The position numbers were made by a program, and so were the translations under genes. The notes under the pieces are model-generated. The model was not told the origin of the DNA and did no database searches. It saw only the letters and a program-made list of their open reading frames with translations. From Lobosporangium transversale (lineage: Eukaryota; Mortierellomycota; Mortierellomycetes; Mortierellales; Mortierellaceae), in assembly GCF_002105155.1 (NCBI RefSeq), contig NW_019029008.1, positions 372,001-436,000 on the forward strand: DNA of 64,000 nucleotides, given 5' to 3'. This document shows, in pieces, positions 49,641 through 61,700 of the stretch (its first letter is position 1; every line of letters starts with the position of its first letter).

Positions 49641-49812
49641 TATTTTGCATGGGATTTGTGCGGGCCATAATTTAGTATCATGAAAACAAGATTTTAGTAT
49701 CATTTTACATAGGATTTGTGCGGGCCAGTTTTTAAGTTAGTATCAGTGCATGTTTGTTTGTGAATGTCAATTCTTGTGTTAGTATCAGTGCATGTTTATT
49801 TATGAATGTCTA
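49641..49812 (-). repeat. Right terminal inverted repeat of the MULE
   Basis: Reverse complement of the left terminus, with two copies of the GGGATTTGTGCGGGCC block (49651-49666, 49711-49726) and two of the GTTAGTATCAGTGCATGTTT unit. Ends approximate. Confidence 0.65.
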
Positions 49813-51513
49813 GTATCACTTCCATGTGCTCTCAAAAAAAAAAAAAAAATGGGCGCTCGGGGCGGGGATGGAAATAATACTAATATGCACTTACGGGATT
49901 CATCTCCCAAAATGCCTGAGTGCTTCATATATGCATATCCGCGTTCTCAGGATCCATAGAAAACCAGATACTCTATAGTAAAGTCCCTCATTTCGGCTCC
50001 AAACGTGCTAAAGCTTCTAAAGTCGATAAAGCAACCGAAAACATATCTTTCAAAACAGGAAATTGTATTTTTGGGTTAATAATTGAAAATGTTTATATTT
50101 AAAGGCTTGAGAACTAGAGCATCTTGAAGTCAAGGCTTCTATGGAAATTGTCCAGCTTTTAGACAAAATATTGTAGAACCATCAGAATATCTCCAAAACT
50201 TATCAAACTTTCCAAAAAGTAAGAATATGTAGTGCATAATATAATGTACTAAGGGACCATACGTGTTCTTATAAAGGAATCTGAAGTTCCTTAATGAATA
50301 AAGCCAGAAAATCACTAAAAAATGATATATATTTCTCTCTTCAGCTATAAGTAAAGTCTATGGAAAATGCTTGGATTTTGGAAAACTAAGACTCTATACA
50401 AAGCGATGTAACGTATCTATCATATACTGTGTGGAAGAGCACTTTGACGTATTTTTGAGGGAAAGGCAGACACCTTGGCTTGACATTGAACCTCATTTCG
50501 ACCATTTTATAACCTTTAAACGGCAATAATTCCATAAATACTTTAAGGATTAAGATCAAAACATCCTTACTATGTAAGTACCAAAGCCTTATATCCCCGA
50601 TACCTCATCCATTTTTCTATAATCGATATACATCCAGCAATAGGCTATTTTACTATTTGCGATAATCTAGCTGTCGAAGTCTTGTAAGTCCATTAATTTT
50701 GTGCGGCAAACTTAATTTCTAATTTTAGACCAGGAGAGAAAAACGCAGAGGGTCAAGCTTGTCGCACTTTTTGGTTAGTCCTTCTCAATTATAAGAATTT
50801 TGTTAAGTAAACCATTTATATTTGAAGGTGTCTAGCCAAAAAGAGCGACAAGCTTGACCCTCTGATTATTTGTGTTTCTGGCACAGATGCTTCGTTTTTG
50901 GATTGTATTTCTATAGGTCTGTTCGGACGTTTACCTGGTTCTGATCATAATAGCAAGTATAAATAATTCGGTTAATACCGTTCTCAGTTAGTTTGTGAAA
51001 AAAGCACAATTTGTTTATGTGTGAAGAATTCGACAACAGGTTTTGTGGACACTTTGCAATTGTGGAAAGGGATTTGTATATCGTTTGCCAGACATCTTTC
51101 CCGTGACATGCATCTAAAGAGTGACAACTTTAAAATCTGTACACTCTTTTTTTTTTTTCTTCTTTTTTTTTGCATTAGTAACGAAATGAGTCATTTCTGC
51201 CGCAAATCCCTCAATACGCAACTCACTGTTATATAAAGTCTAAGGAAAGAAGGGAAAAGTAGGTAATAGAGACGAAAGAGGGAGAGGGAGGAAGGTTAGG
51301 AATGAGCCTGTTCTGCAAACGTGTCCTCAAGGTATGATGACCAGCTTGGCTACTATATCTCTATCAGGCAATCCTTCTAGTCGTCCTCAAGAGCCTTCCT
51401 TATTTTAACGGAGGAAGCGAAATCTTTTTTTTTTTTTTTTTTTTTTTTGCAAGCTAAATCTCCATTGACCCTGACTTTAAAGTCGCTTTGAACATGGATC
51501 GAGTACAATAGGC
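49813..51513. other. Intergenic, AT-rich
   Basis: No gene recognised. It holds a MITE copy (50747-50863), an A-run at 49834-49848 and a T-run near 51426-51449. Confidence 0.5.
50747..50863 (-). repeat. 117-bp palindromic MITE, copy B
   Basis: AGAGGGTCAAGCTTGTCGCA opens it and CGACAAGCTTGACCCTCT closes it. The whole copy is the reverse complement of copy A at 3957-4073, with the same length and about 10% differences. Its terminal repeats match each other better than those of copy A. Confidence 0.78.
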
Positions 51514-51819
51514 ATGTCTTCTACCCCTCGATCCGCCAACCTTGTATTCTCAATATTACGATTAAACTCGACCTTTAGTGTGGATCGATACCCAAGTGAC
51601 GATAGATCCGAGGACATGCTCCCGCAGTGTGCCCCAACCATCCTTTCATTCACCATCAACCAAAACAAGCCAATGGGACCTGGAGAGCTTCTCCTCTGTT
51701 CAACATCGTTGGAGGAGGAGGATATACTTTTTAAAGCCTTCCACTCAACTTTGATCCACCAGCGGGTTGCAAAAGATCTAAGACGTTTCACAAGGCAATT
51801 GCAGACATACTATCCTTAG
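51514..51819 (+). CDS. Small hypothetical protein
   Basis: An ATG-started frame of 101 residues (MSSTPRSANLVFSILRLNST..). It is mixed in composition, unlike the low-complexity frames nearby, and ends RRFTRQLQTYYP. No signal peptide, membrane span or known motif. An equally long frame exists on the other strand, so this could be chance or the last exon of a decayed gene. Confidence 0.25.
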   Translation: MSSTPRSANLVFSILRLNSTFSVDRYPSDDRSEDMLPQCAPTILSFTINQNKPMGPGELLLCSTSLEEEDILFKAFHSTLIHQRVAKDLRRFTRQLQTYYP

Positions 51820-52670
51820 CCCATCTAAACACAGGAGCGCCTTGCCAACTGGGGCCGCTGTAGAACCAGATCCAGACTAGCCGCCGGCATGTGAAGAATT
51901 GCTGGGGGGTAGTACTCTATTAAATATTATGGTTCGATCCCACTGTCGATCCTGAATAGAAATGGCACTATTAGGGTACGGGGTTTGGCGGACTAGAACA
52001 AGTCTCGCGCCGTCATGAAGCGAGATTTGTATAACAAGCGGATGTGAGGTTTCGTGTGGGATATTCACTCAATTTGCCAACTGTTACACTACAATGAAGC
52101 GCTCAGAATTTACGCGTGGCGAAGCCATAATTTGCAGACGCGTCCACACATCCCTTTTTAATATGTGCTCAACCTAGCCAATCGCGATAGAATCACGGTA
52201 GGCTCATCAAGGCTTTGTACTGAATTTATTATGAGTAAGGGCCACAGGCCTTAGATATGTCATTGACCTTGTAGCTTGTACATGCACAGTTTCAGCACTA
52301 CATTTACTTTAACAAGGGTCAGCTTGCTTCAGTCCAGAACATGCTCTGTCCTTAGTCCGTGGCTATCCAGAGTACCTTGCAGTTTCCAACATCCTATTCA
52401 TTTAAGGGCATCTGCAAGGGCTTATTCTTCTAAAGTTGATATTAACGTTAGTATCACCATCTTCAAAGTAGAGTAACATTAGTTTTATTTCATAAATAAT
52501 AGCAACATGACTACTTGAAGCAACACTACTCTGCTTGCTTGCGCTAATTAGAAAAAGAAGAAGAAGAAAGACGATCTTTAGAGCTATTTGTACTTCGATA
52601 TTAGGTGCATGGTAAATAGAATAAAAGGAATAAAGGTAGTAAGAATAACAAACAGGTAATCGCAATGGGT
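51820..52670. other. Intergenic, no gene recognised
   Basis: Frames are short and without motifs. It leads into the tandem repeat and the palindrome arm. Confidence 0.45.
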
Positions 52671-53700
52671 TTTGGCTCAGAATGCATTGTCTCATCATCC
52701 CCAGTCCTATGCCATTTGGTCGCGAATATGTTTTTCCCTGATAATTGTGTAGCTGCAAGCGGTATTTGCCAAAGTTATATGAGGTTACAATATGTACTGG
52801 GTTTGAGCTAGCAATTATATACGGCTAAAACATATTCGTGGCAAATAGCGAGGCTTATGGTCAGAGTGACGGTAACTGCGGGTTATCCGTCTGGTATTCA
52901 TCATTTTAGAGCCCAATGCTAGACCTAAAGAATGAAAAAGTTAAAGGGGTTTAAAAATAAAAAATAAAATTAAAGAAAAAAAAGAGAGAAAAGAAAAGAA
53001 AAGAAAAAGAAAAACAAAAGAAAAAGAAAAAAAAAACAAAAGAAAAACAAAAGAAAAACAAAAGAAAAACAAAAGAAAAACAAAAGAAAAAACAAAAGAA
53101 AAACAAAAATAAATAATAAAAGAATAATAAAAGAGAAAATAAAAAAATAAAAAAAACCAGGTGGGGCCTTGCTCAGAATGCATTGTCTCATCATCCCCAG
53201 TCCTATGTCATTTGGTCGCGAGTATGTTTTTCCCCGGTAATTGTGTAGCTGCAAGCGGTATTTGCCAAAGTTATATGAGGCTATAATATGTACTGGGTTT
53301 GAGCTAGCAATTATATGCGGCTAAAACATATTCGTGGCAAACGGCGAGGCTTATGGTCAGAGTGACGGCAACTGCGGGTTACCCGTCTGTGTATTCATCA
53401 TTTAGAGCCCAACGCTAGTCCTAAAGAATAAAAGATAAGGGGAGAACTGAAGGATAAAAAAGTTAAAATAAAAAAAAATAAAAGAGCCAAGTGGCCCTTG
53501 CTCAGAACGCGTTTTCTCATCATTCCAGCCCTATGCCATTTGACCATGAGTATGTTTTCCCCCAATAAATGCGTAGCTGCAAGCGGTATTTGCCAAAGTT
53601 ATATAAGGCTACAATATATACTGGGTTTGAGCTAGCAACTATATGCGGCTAAAATATATTCGTGGCAAATGGTAAAGGTGCTGGTCAGAATAAGGGAGGA
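52671..53700 (+). repeat. Three tandem repeat units, left arm
   Basis: Units begin near 52671, 53170 and 53500. Each contains GTAGCTGCAAGCGGTATTTG, then TACTGGGTTTGAGCTAGCAA, then ACATATTCGTGGCAAA and a GGTCAGAGTGACGG block. Unit length differs (about 500, 330 and 200 bp), mainly through A/G-rich stretches at the joints. Their mirror copies are at about 63010-64000, where the window ends inside the outermost unit. Confidence 0.8.
52945..53157 (+). repeat. Polypurine microsatellite
   Basis: Almost pure A/G with scattered C, built on AAAAGAAAAAC units. Mirror copy at about 63552-63764. Apparent Phe-rich frames on the opposite strand come from it. Confidence 0.8.
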
Positions 53701-56396
53701 GTAAGCATCCAACCCTCTTTGCATTCATCATGTTATATAGCTCTGCACAATCCGCCGACAAAGTTCTAACGGACACAAAGCGCATAAGGAGTAGAGGCTG
53801 TCGTAAAATCAACACTCTTGAAGTGAACACAGAATGCGAGTGAGAGAGCGAATAAAATAATAAAGTAAAATAAAATAAAAAAAAAAAGAATCTCAATAAT
53901 ACTTTTCTTTTCGACTTAGCTTTGGGCCTTGAATAGAGTTGGCTCCTGCTCCTGTGGATGGGAAAAGGTGGAGTGCGTTGGGAGAGAAAAAGAAAGAAGA
54001 AAAGAGAAAAAGGAAAAAAAAAAAAGCTTTTTATGCACCTTTTTTTGGTGGCGAAACAAGGTCATAAGTCATGTGAAATCCTTTGAACGCAAATATTCGC
54101 GTCATCTTTACTTTTTAATTTTATTTCTTAAGCTTTTTTCAAAAAAGCAAATCCTAGTACTCCTTTCTTACCTTACTCAGCTCACCACTGAACCACAGTC
54201 AACAATAGCTTGCCTAGCCAACAAGCTCTGGAACGCGATCTTCTATCTACCACTTTATCGCACAATCGAGCTGTGCCGTATTTATTGTACTTGTTCAAAT
54301 TCGACATATTATTTTTGATCCTTCAGTGCGAAGCAAAGATTAAAATATGCTATTTCTTCATTGCGAGAAAAGCCAGGGCCAGGAGCGAGAGCAGGACCAG
54401 GATCTCTGGGCATACATGCACTCACTTGTGAAATAACCCAACACGCCCAACCCTTTTAAATATGTTTCTATTATGAAGGAACTTCGACCATGCTAAAGCC
54501 AAGAGGAGGACTTCATAATAATGCTTCCAATGGGACCACCTCGCTTCAGGCACCCGTACGCCTTTATGGCCACATCAAATCGAATATGTCGCTTCTTCGT
54601 AACAAAAAAGAGAAACCTGGCTCCGTTGGCTGTCATCGCTAGCATGGTTGGTCGTCATAGCATGTTTGCAGGAATGAGCCTCCTCCAACATTCCTTGTAC
54701 CGCCATCAGCAATTCTATACAAAAACCAGTAGGTAGCAGCAAAGTGCTGGCTTTAAATCCGACATCATCTCTATCTCCAGAGTCAACAAGCGAGGCTAGA
54801 TAAATGGAACATCAGCAAGGACTGATGTAACAGTGAAGCATCCGAAACATCCTTGTATCTGACTGAGGAGCAGGTTCAGGGGCAGGTCTATATTTGATAA
54901 TGTTTTGTAAGGCTATACGTGGGTCGATAGTTGTCCTTGCCTAGATTTGACGAAGCAAGGCAACACTGCATAGCATATAAATATGTAAGTTATAGCAATC
55001 CTTTATGTTGCGAGCAAGCTATTTTATTTTACTTTTTACCAAAAAAAAAAAAAAAAAAAAAAAAAAGCATCAAGGAAATTGAGCTCCTAAAAAAACCTTC
55101 AAAGGAGATTGTAGATCAACATGGACTCTTTTAACAGAAAGGAATATTAACACTGAGTCAGGATACACGTGGTTGTCATTCAGGACATAAAGAGCTTCGT
55201 GGTGCCCACCAATGTTATTTTAAATATTGAAAGAGATAAAACTATTATGGATGAATTTAAGTAGCGTAGTGTTATAAATCCTTGAATAATCGGCCCCTGC
55301 GTTTAGCTCAGGTTTTGAGCTTTATTGTAAAGATAAATTCGAAAGGCAATGGTTATTTATTCTTATAAATGCCAAAAAGTAGCGTTAATATTTCAGTTAC
55401 TATTATATATGCAAATAAAGTATTGTGTATTGGAGAAGACGTTCCATCCCTAGTCCACCTTGTAGCATCCGTTTGATTGTTTTTTTTTGTCAATGTGTAA
55501 ACTAGATCTGTTACTATTACAAAATGAAGCTTGAAACCCCTCTTTATCCTCTTCTACAAAACCAAGCACATGCTGTCGGTGTGTTTGCTGAAGCTTCGAC
55601 TCCATTTTCGTTGTAGTTTCTTGCATAACTGATGCTTGAGTCTAATTAGCCTATTAGTGGTTAATTTACAGTCATCGTGCTCTTTGACCTTTTAAGTCCC
55701 CCAACCATCGGTGCCAATGTGAAATAACATTTGCAGCCAATGGTGATGATACAATTCAGCCATTAATATATCCTCTGGTGCGAGACGCGTATTCAAGCCA
55801 TGGGAGTAGAATCAAGAAGAAGTTTGCTGATCAATGATGCTTTAGTCTTTTTTATATTTTTATACCTTTTTATTAATGTAGCTGCTAGGTGAGAATAGCA
55901 CTCTGGATGCTACAAACGCTTACCTGTAGAACACATATGAGATGACCTGGTTAAATATGAGTCCTATTTGAGACGAGTATTTATAGCTGCTCCAGTTCTT
56001 GTTATGCATGTTGTTGTGATGGAATGGTCGAAATAGAGTTTGATCATTCTGCAAGAGGCTGTTGCTTTGATGGTTTGAATGCACATGTTTCAATTTGGTG
56101 GCGCACTTGCCAAGACAAGACAAACGAGACAAGACAACGAGCTCGATACACAGTTCTGCAGGTCTAAGAAAGTGGGCAGAAAAAGGAGATCCCCAGACAA
56201 GCACAGCATGCTGGCCTTGCGACAAAGACTTGGACTCTAGAGAAAGGACAATAAAAGCTGAGGCTTTCTCATTATGAAGTCACCATTGCCATATAAACAT
56301 GACGATGCCAGAAAGATCTTTTTTTATTTCCATTTTGACTCCCATAATGAATAGTAGAGTGTTGATGAGTAATTGTGCATAAATAAATAACAAAAA

Positions 56397-56625
56397 GGCA
56401 CCAGACTCTTCGCCTGCCTGCCGCGAAGCAGACAACCCAGGGCGCACCACGTGGAGGTGGTCTGGTTGCGTGCCCCCCGGGCCATAAACCCTAGAGCAGT
56501 CTACCGACACGCCCGTCGCAGGGCCCAACCCGCCATCCAACCTACAGCGTCCTGCAGGCTGCAAATGGAGTCCGTTGGACATTGCCTAGTGCTCTCGAGC
56601 GCACTAATCCAATGCTTTGGAGGCC
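56397..56625 (-). other. GC-rich island in the left arm, possible structured RNA or SINE-like insert
   Basis: A compact GC-rich block (about 230 bp) within AT-rich DNA. Read on the minus strand it starts near GGATTAGTGCGCTCGAGAGC and ends GTCTGGTGCC followed by TTTTT, a pol III-type stop. It holds several short self-complementary parts (CCACGTGG, CTGCAGG, GGCCCGGGGG). No convincing tRNA A or B box was found. A frame of 100 residues overlaps it but has no motif. Confidence 0.4.
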
Positions 56626-57160
56626 GTTAGAGATTCAAAAGAGGGAGGAAAGAGAGGTCTTTTTATACATTGTCAGGACCTAGCGACTTGCTTTCTTTTC
56701 ATTTTTCACCAACCTTTGACATGTCGATCGATTGTGGAACCTTTTTTCCATATGAAAAGCGCTTCGCAATTTGAGGTTTTTTCATCTTTTTTCAAGAAAT
56801 TGCAGTCCTATTTCCCTCTAATGCTATTGAATGAAAATGCATTTAGTTTCTCTTCATCCTCTGAGATATCTAATAAGCATCCATATGGCTACAATCCCAT
56901 CTGCCTTTGACAATCAACAGCATCCTGGTTCTTTTTATTTTTATTTGGCGTGGTCTGTGCTCTCATACCAACAGAGTTTGTTTGTTTGCTTGTTTTGGTA
57001 AGATTGCAAGACAACAAAGAGAGCAGAGAGTGGGCGGAGTGGGTGAATATATTTTACTGCACTTTGACACAGAGATGTAGATGTGCGTAGTCGCAACCTT
57101 AAACAAAACTATCCCGAGAAACACATTGTCTTGCCTGTCTTACTGCTTTGAGGAACTGCA

Positions 57161-57245
57161 TTGTCAGGATTGTCAGGATTGTCAGGATTGTCAGGATTGT
57201 CAGGGTGGTCGGGATTGTCAGGATTGTTAGGATTATTAGGATTGT
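57161..57245 (+). repeat. 9-bp minisatellite
   Basis: About nine tandem copies of ATTGTCAGG with variants such as GTGGTCGGG and ATTGTTAGG. The mirror copy is at 59465-59549. Confidence 0.85.
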
Positions 57246-57920
57246 ACCATGTTTATTAGATATTTCACACCGTCAAGCCATATTTGATTATACAACTCAC
57301 AACAATTGACTGCGGATGAAAAGAAAAAAGAAAAAAATTACATACCAAGTTGCCTATCCACTTCTCGTCTAACATTGGTGGCAAAAGAAAACAAAGCACT
57401 AAACCCAGGTCTAACCTTCCTGAACCTTCTTCACCATCATTGCTAAATGTTTAATTAGCATGCAATTGCTATTTGTTCACTCCTGTCTCATTGCATTGAT
57501 TGTAGAAAAAGAAAATAATCCTTTATGTATTTTTGTTTTTGTTCATGAGACTTTGGACTAAGGAGTATCATATTATGGATCCGCTGCAATAATGCTCTGT
57601 AAAGCTGAATGGGCTTTATCGCTTCTTTCTTCACTTCTTGGTCTTACTTAGTCACTTCTCTTCAGCTTCTCTCTCGCTTCTTGACCTGTCTCTCTTAACC
57701 ACCTCTCTCTTCACTCCTTGCACACCGCCTCTCCACAACCAATCCGCGACGAGTCCCAGTAAGGCACCTCCGCTACCAAAGTGGCTTCTTCATAAGTTTG
57801 TATACTATACTACACTCTATATTTATAATCGCAAGGCCTTATTGTCAATGCCAGAACCAAATATCAAAGTATCCATGAATCCTACAGCTATCTCTCATAT
57901 CTCTGTTCATATCCCTTACT

Positions 57921-58789
57921 TCTAGAATACAAAGGATGAGCGCTAGAAAAAACACACAGCAACGGGAGTGCCAGTGCCTGCTGAAGCTGTTACACCTAAG
58001 TAGCAGGAGGAGTTGATTAATATCGACGTAGCTCTTTTTACGTGTCGTCCAAAGGATGATTACACCTGCTCGAGATACTTAATGTGATGGAAATAAACGA
58101 ATAACCATTGGCTCAGCTCCTGTTAGATGTGTTCAGTTCGGATAATCAGAACATCGAAGAAGTATCCAGAGCTTTTACAAAAACAAAGGCCTGACTCCAT
58201 AGTCAGGATCTGGGCCTTGCGATTAAATCCGAAGGGCTTCACAATGGATCTGGCAATTTCTCTGAAACCATAGCAGGAATTGTCGTTGAAGGTGCAAAAA
58301 GCGAGCTCGAGGAGCTTACTTGAACTGACAATCTGAAGTCCCTAGCCAACAATCTGTCCTCTACGCTGGCTCAGTAAATCTAATTGAAAAAAAAAAAAAA
58401 AAAAAAAAAATGACATCAGCACCCCTCCTCTTCAAGATCATTTACACCTTGACGCATGTCAACCGTAGGTCCATTAAATACTTAATAGCTGCTGCTGCCA
58501 CCGTCCTTAGTATGTTGGAGAAATTCTGTTCTCCGGAATCGAACTACTTGCAGATGATGATGGGACTTCATTTGCATGTCTTGGGATGTCCGAAGCGTGT
58601 GATAAATTTGCTAACAGGAACTCATTCAGATGCGTTAGCTACTTCAGAAAGTTCGTCATTTCCTTCGGAATGAACGATAGGGTTGAAGTTAGGGTATCCG
58701 ATAGAATTGTCATCGCGACGCTGTTCAAAAGCCCTGGTTCGATCGAAATGTCTGTCAATAATTCGGTGCAGCTGCTCCGGTGTCCCAGG
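57921..58789. other. Spacer of the giant palindrome
   Basis: 869 bp of non-symmetric sequence with a 26-A run near 58385-58409. One frame (58410-58673 +) encodes 87 residues with no known motif. No terminal repeat or splice structure was found that would make it a mobile element. Confidence 0.6.
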
Positions 58790-61700
58790 AGTAAGGGATA
58801 TGAACAGAGATATGAGAGATAGCTGTAGGATTCATGGATACTTTGATATTTGGTTCTGGCATTGACAATAAGGCCTTGCGATTATAAATATAGAGTGTAG
58901 TATAGTATACAAACTTATGAAGAAGCCACTTTGGTAGCGGAGGTGCCTTACTGGGACTCGTCGCGGATTGGTTGTGGAGAGGCGGTGTGCAAGGAGTGAA
59001 GAGAGAGGTGGTTAAGAGAGACAGGTCAAGAAGCGAGAGAGAAGCTGAAGAGAAGTGACTAAGTAAGACCAAGAAGTGAAGAAAGAAGCGATAAAGCCCA
59101 TTCAGCTTTACAGAGCATTATTGCAGCGGACCCATAATATGATACTCCTTAGTCCAAAGTCTCATGAACAAAAACAAAAATACATAAAGGATTATTTTCT
59201 TTTTCTACAATCAATGCAATGAGACAGGAGTGAACAAATAGCAATTGCATGCTAATTAAACATTTAGCAATGATGGTGAAGAAGGTTCAGGAAGGTTAGA
59301 CCTGGGTTTAGTGCTTTGTTTTCTTTTGCCACCAATGTTAGACGAGAAGTGGATAGGCAACTTGGTATGTAATTTTTTTCTTTTTTCTTTTCATCCGCAG
59401 TCAATTGTTGTGAGTTGTATAATCAAATATGGCTTGACGGTGTGAAATATCTAATAAACATGGTACAATCCTAATAATCCTAACAATCCTGACAATCCCG
59501 ACCACCCTGACAATCCTGACAATCCTGACAATCCTGACAATCCTGACAATGCAGTTCCTCAAAGCAGTAAGACAGGCAAGACAATGTGTTTCTCGGGATA
59601 GTTTTGTTTAAGGTTGCGACTACGCACATCTACATCTCTGTGTCAAAGTGCAGTAAAATATATTCACCCACTCCGCCCACTCTCTGCTCTCTTTGTTGTC
59701 TTGCAATCTTACCAAAACAAGCAAACAAACAAACTCTGTTGGTATGAGAGCACAGACCACGCCAAATAAAAATAAAAAGAACCAGGATGCTGTTGATTGT
59801 CAAAGGCAGATGGGATTGTAGCCATATGGATGCTTATTAGATATCTCAGAGGATGAAGAGAAACTAAATGCATTTTCATTCAATAGCATTAGAGGGAAAT
59901 AGGACTGCAATTTCTTGAAAAAAGATGAAAAAACCTCAAATTGCGAAGCGCTTTTCATATGGAAAAAAGGTTCCACAATCGATCGACATGTCAAAGGTTG
60001 GTGAAAAATGAAAAGAAAGCAAGTCGCTAGGTCCTGACAATGTATAAAAAGACCTCTCTTTCCTCCCTCTTTTGAATCTCTAACGGCCTCCAAAGCATTG
60101 GATTAGTGCGCTCGAGAGCACTAGGCAATGTCCAACGGACTCCATTTGCAGCCTGCAGGACGCTGTAGGTTGGATGGCGGGTTGGGCCCTGCGACGGGCG
60201 TGTCGGTAGACTGCTCTAGGGTTTATGGCCCGGGGGGCACGCAACCAGACCACCTCCACGTGGTGCGCCCTGGGTTGTCTGCTTCGCGGCAGGCAGGCGA
60301 AGAGTCTGGTGCCTTTTTGTTATTTATTTATGCACAATTACTCATCAACACTCTACTATTCATTATGGGAGTCAAAATGGAAATAAAAAAAGATCTTTCT
60401 GGCATCGTCATGTTTATATGGCAATGGTGACTTCATAATGAGAAAGCCTCAGCTTTTATTGTCCTTTCTCTAGAGTCCAAGTCTTTGTCGCAAGGCCAGC
60501 ATGCTGTGCTTGTCTGGGGATCTCCTTTTTCTGCCCACTTTCTTAGACCTGCAGAACTGTGTATCGAGCTCGTTGTCTTGTCTCGTTTGTCTTGTCTTGG
60601 CAAGTGCGCCACCAAATTGAAACATGTGCATTCAAACCATCAAAGCAACAGCCTCTTGCAGAATGATCAAACTCTATTTCGACCATTCCATCACAACAAC
60701 ATGCATAACAAGAACTGGAGCAGCTATAAATACTCGTCTCAAATAGGACTCATATTTAACCAGGTCATCTCATATGTGTTCTACAGGTAAGCGTTTGTAG
60801 CATCCAGAGTGCTATTCTCACCTAGCAGCTACATTAATAAAAAGGTATAAAAATATAAAAAAGACTAAAGCATCATTGATCAGCAAACTTCTTCTTGATT
60901 CTACTCCCATGGCTTGAATACGCGTCTCGCACCAGAGGATATATTAATGGCTGAATTGTATCATCACCATTGGCTGCAAATGTTATTTCACATTGGCACC
61001 GATGGTTGGGGGACTTAAAAGGTCAAAGAGCACGATGACTGTAAATTAACCACTAATAGGCTAATTAGACTCAAGCATCAGTTATGCAAGAAACTACAAC
61101 GAAAATGGAGTCGAAGCTTCAGCAAACACACCGACAGCATGTGCTTGGTTTTGTAGAAGAGGATAAAGAGGGGTTTCAAGCTTCATTTTGTAATAGTAAC
61201 AGATCTAGTTTACACATTGACAAAAAAAAACAATCAAACGGATGCTACAAGGTGGACTAGGGATGGAACGTCTTCTCCAATACACAATACTTTATTTGCA
61301 TATATAATAGTAACTGAAATATTAACGCTACTTTTTGGCATTTATAAGAATAAATAACCATTGCCTTTCGAATTTATCTTTACAATAAAGCTCAAAACCT
61401 GAGCTAAACGCAGGGGCCGATTATTCAAGGATTTATAACACTACGCTACTTAAATTCATCCATAATAGTTTTATCTCTTTCAATATTTAAAATAACATTG
61501 GTGGGCACCACGAAGCTCTTTATGTCCTGAATGACAACCACGTGTATCCTGACTCAGTGTTAATATTCCTTTCTGTTAAAAGAGTCCATGTTGATCTACA
61601 ATCTCCTTTGAAGGTTTTTTTAGGAGCTCAATTTCCTTGATGCTTTTTTTTTTTTTTTTTTTTTTTTTGGTAAAAAGTAAAATAAAATAGCTTGCTCGCA

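Larger units (their letters stand above)
45424..49812 (-). mobile_element. Mutator-like (MULE) transposon, decayed
   Basis: Long imperfect inverted repeats (about 140-170 bp) bracket a transposase relic and a second ORF on the same strand. The left arm around 45424-45560 and the right arm around 49641-49812 share CATGCACTGATACTAACACA, GACATTCACAAA and GGCCCGCACAAATCCCATG in the same order and opposite direction. The last block is at 45504-45522, 49648-49666 and 49708-49726. The exact ends and a 9-11 bp target duplication could not be settled by eye. Confidence 0.7.
52710..57920 (+). repeat. Left arm of a giant inverted repeat
   Basis: The sequence from 57920 back to 52710 is the reverse complement of 58790-64000. 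Matching positions add to 116710 in the inner part and 116709 in the outer part. The one-base slip lies in a homopolymer, 26 A at about 55041-55066 against 25 T on the right. No other difference was found in the stretches compared by eye. The inner limit is sharp: CCCTTACT is shared, then TCTAG on the left and CCTGG on the right. The outer limit is unknown because the window ends. Confidence 0.93.

Noticed and set aside
51930..51950. GGTTCGATCCC, like a tRNA B box
   Set aside because: No A box or acceptor stem at the right distance.
53929..56910. Small frames repeated in both palindrome arms
   Set aside because: Duplicated only because the arms are copies; no domains, and low complexity in several.
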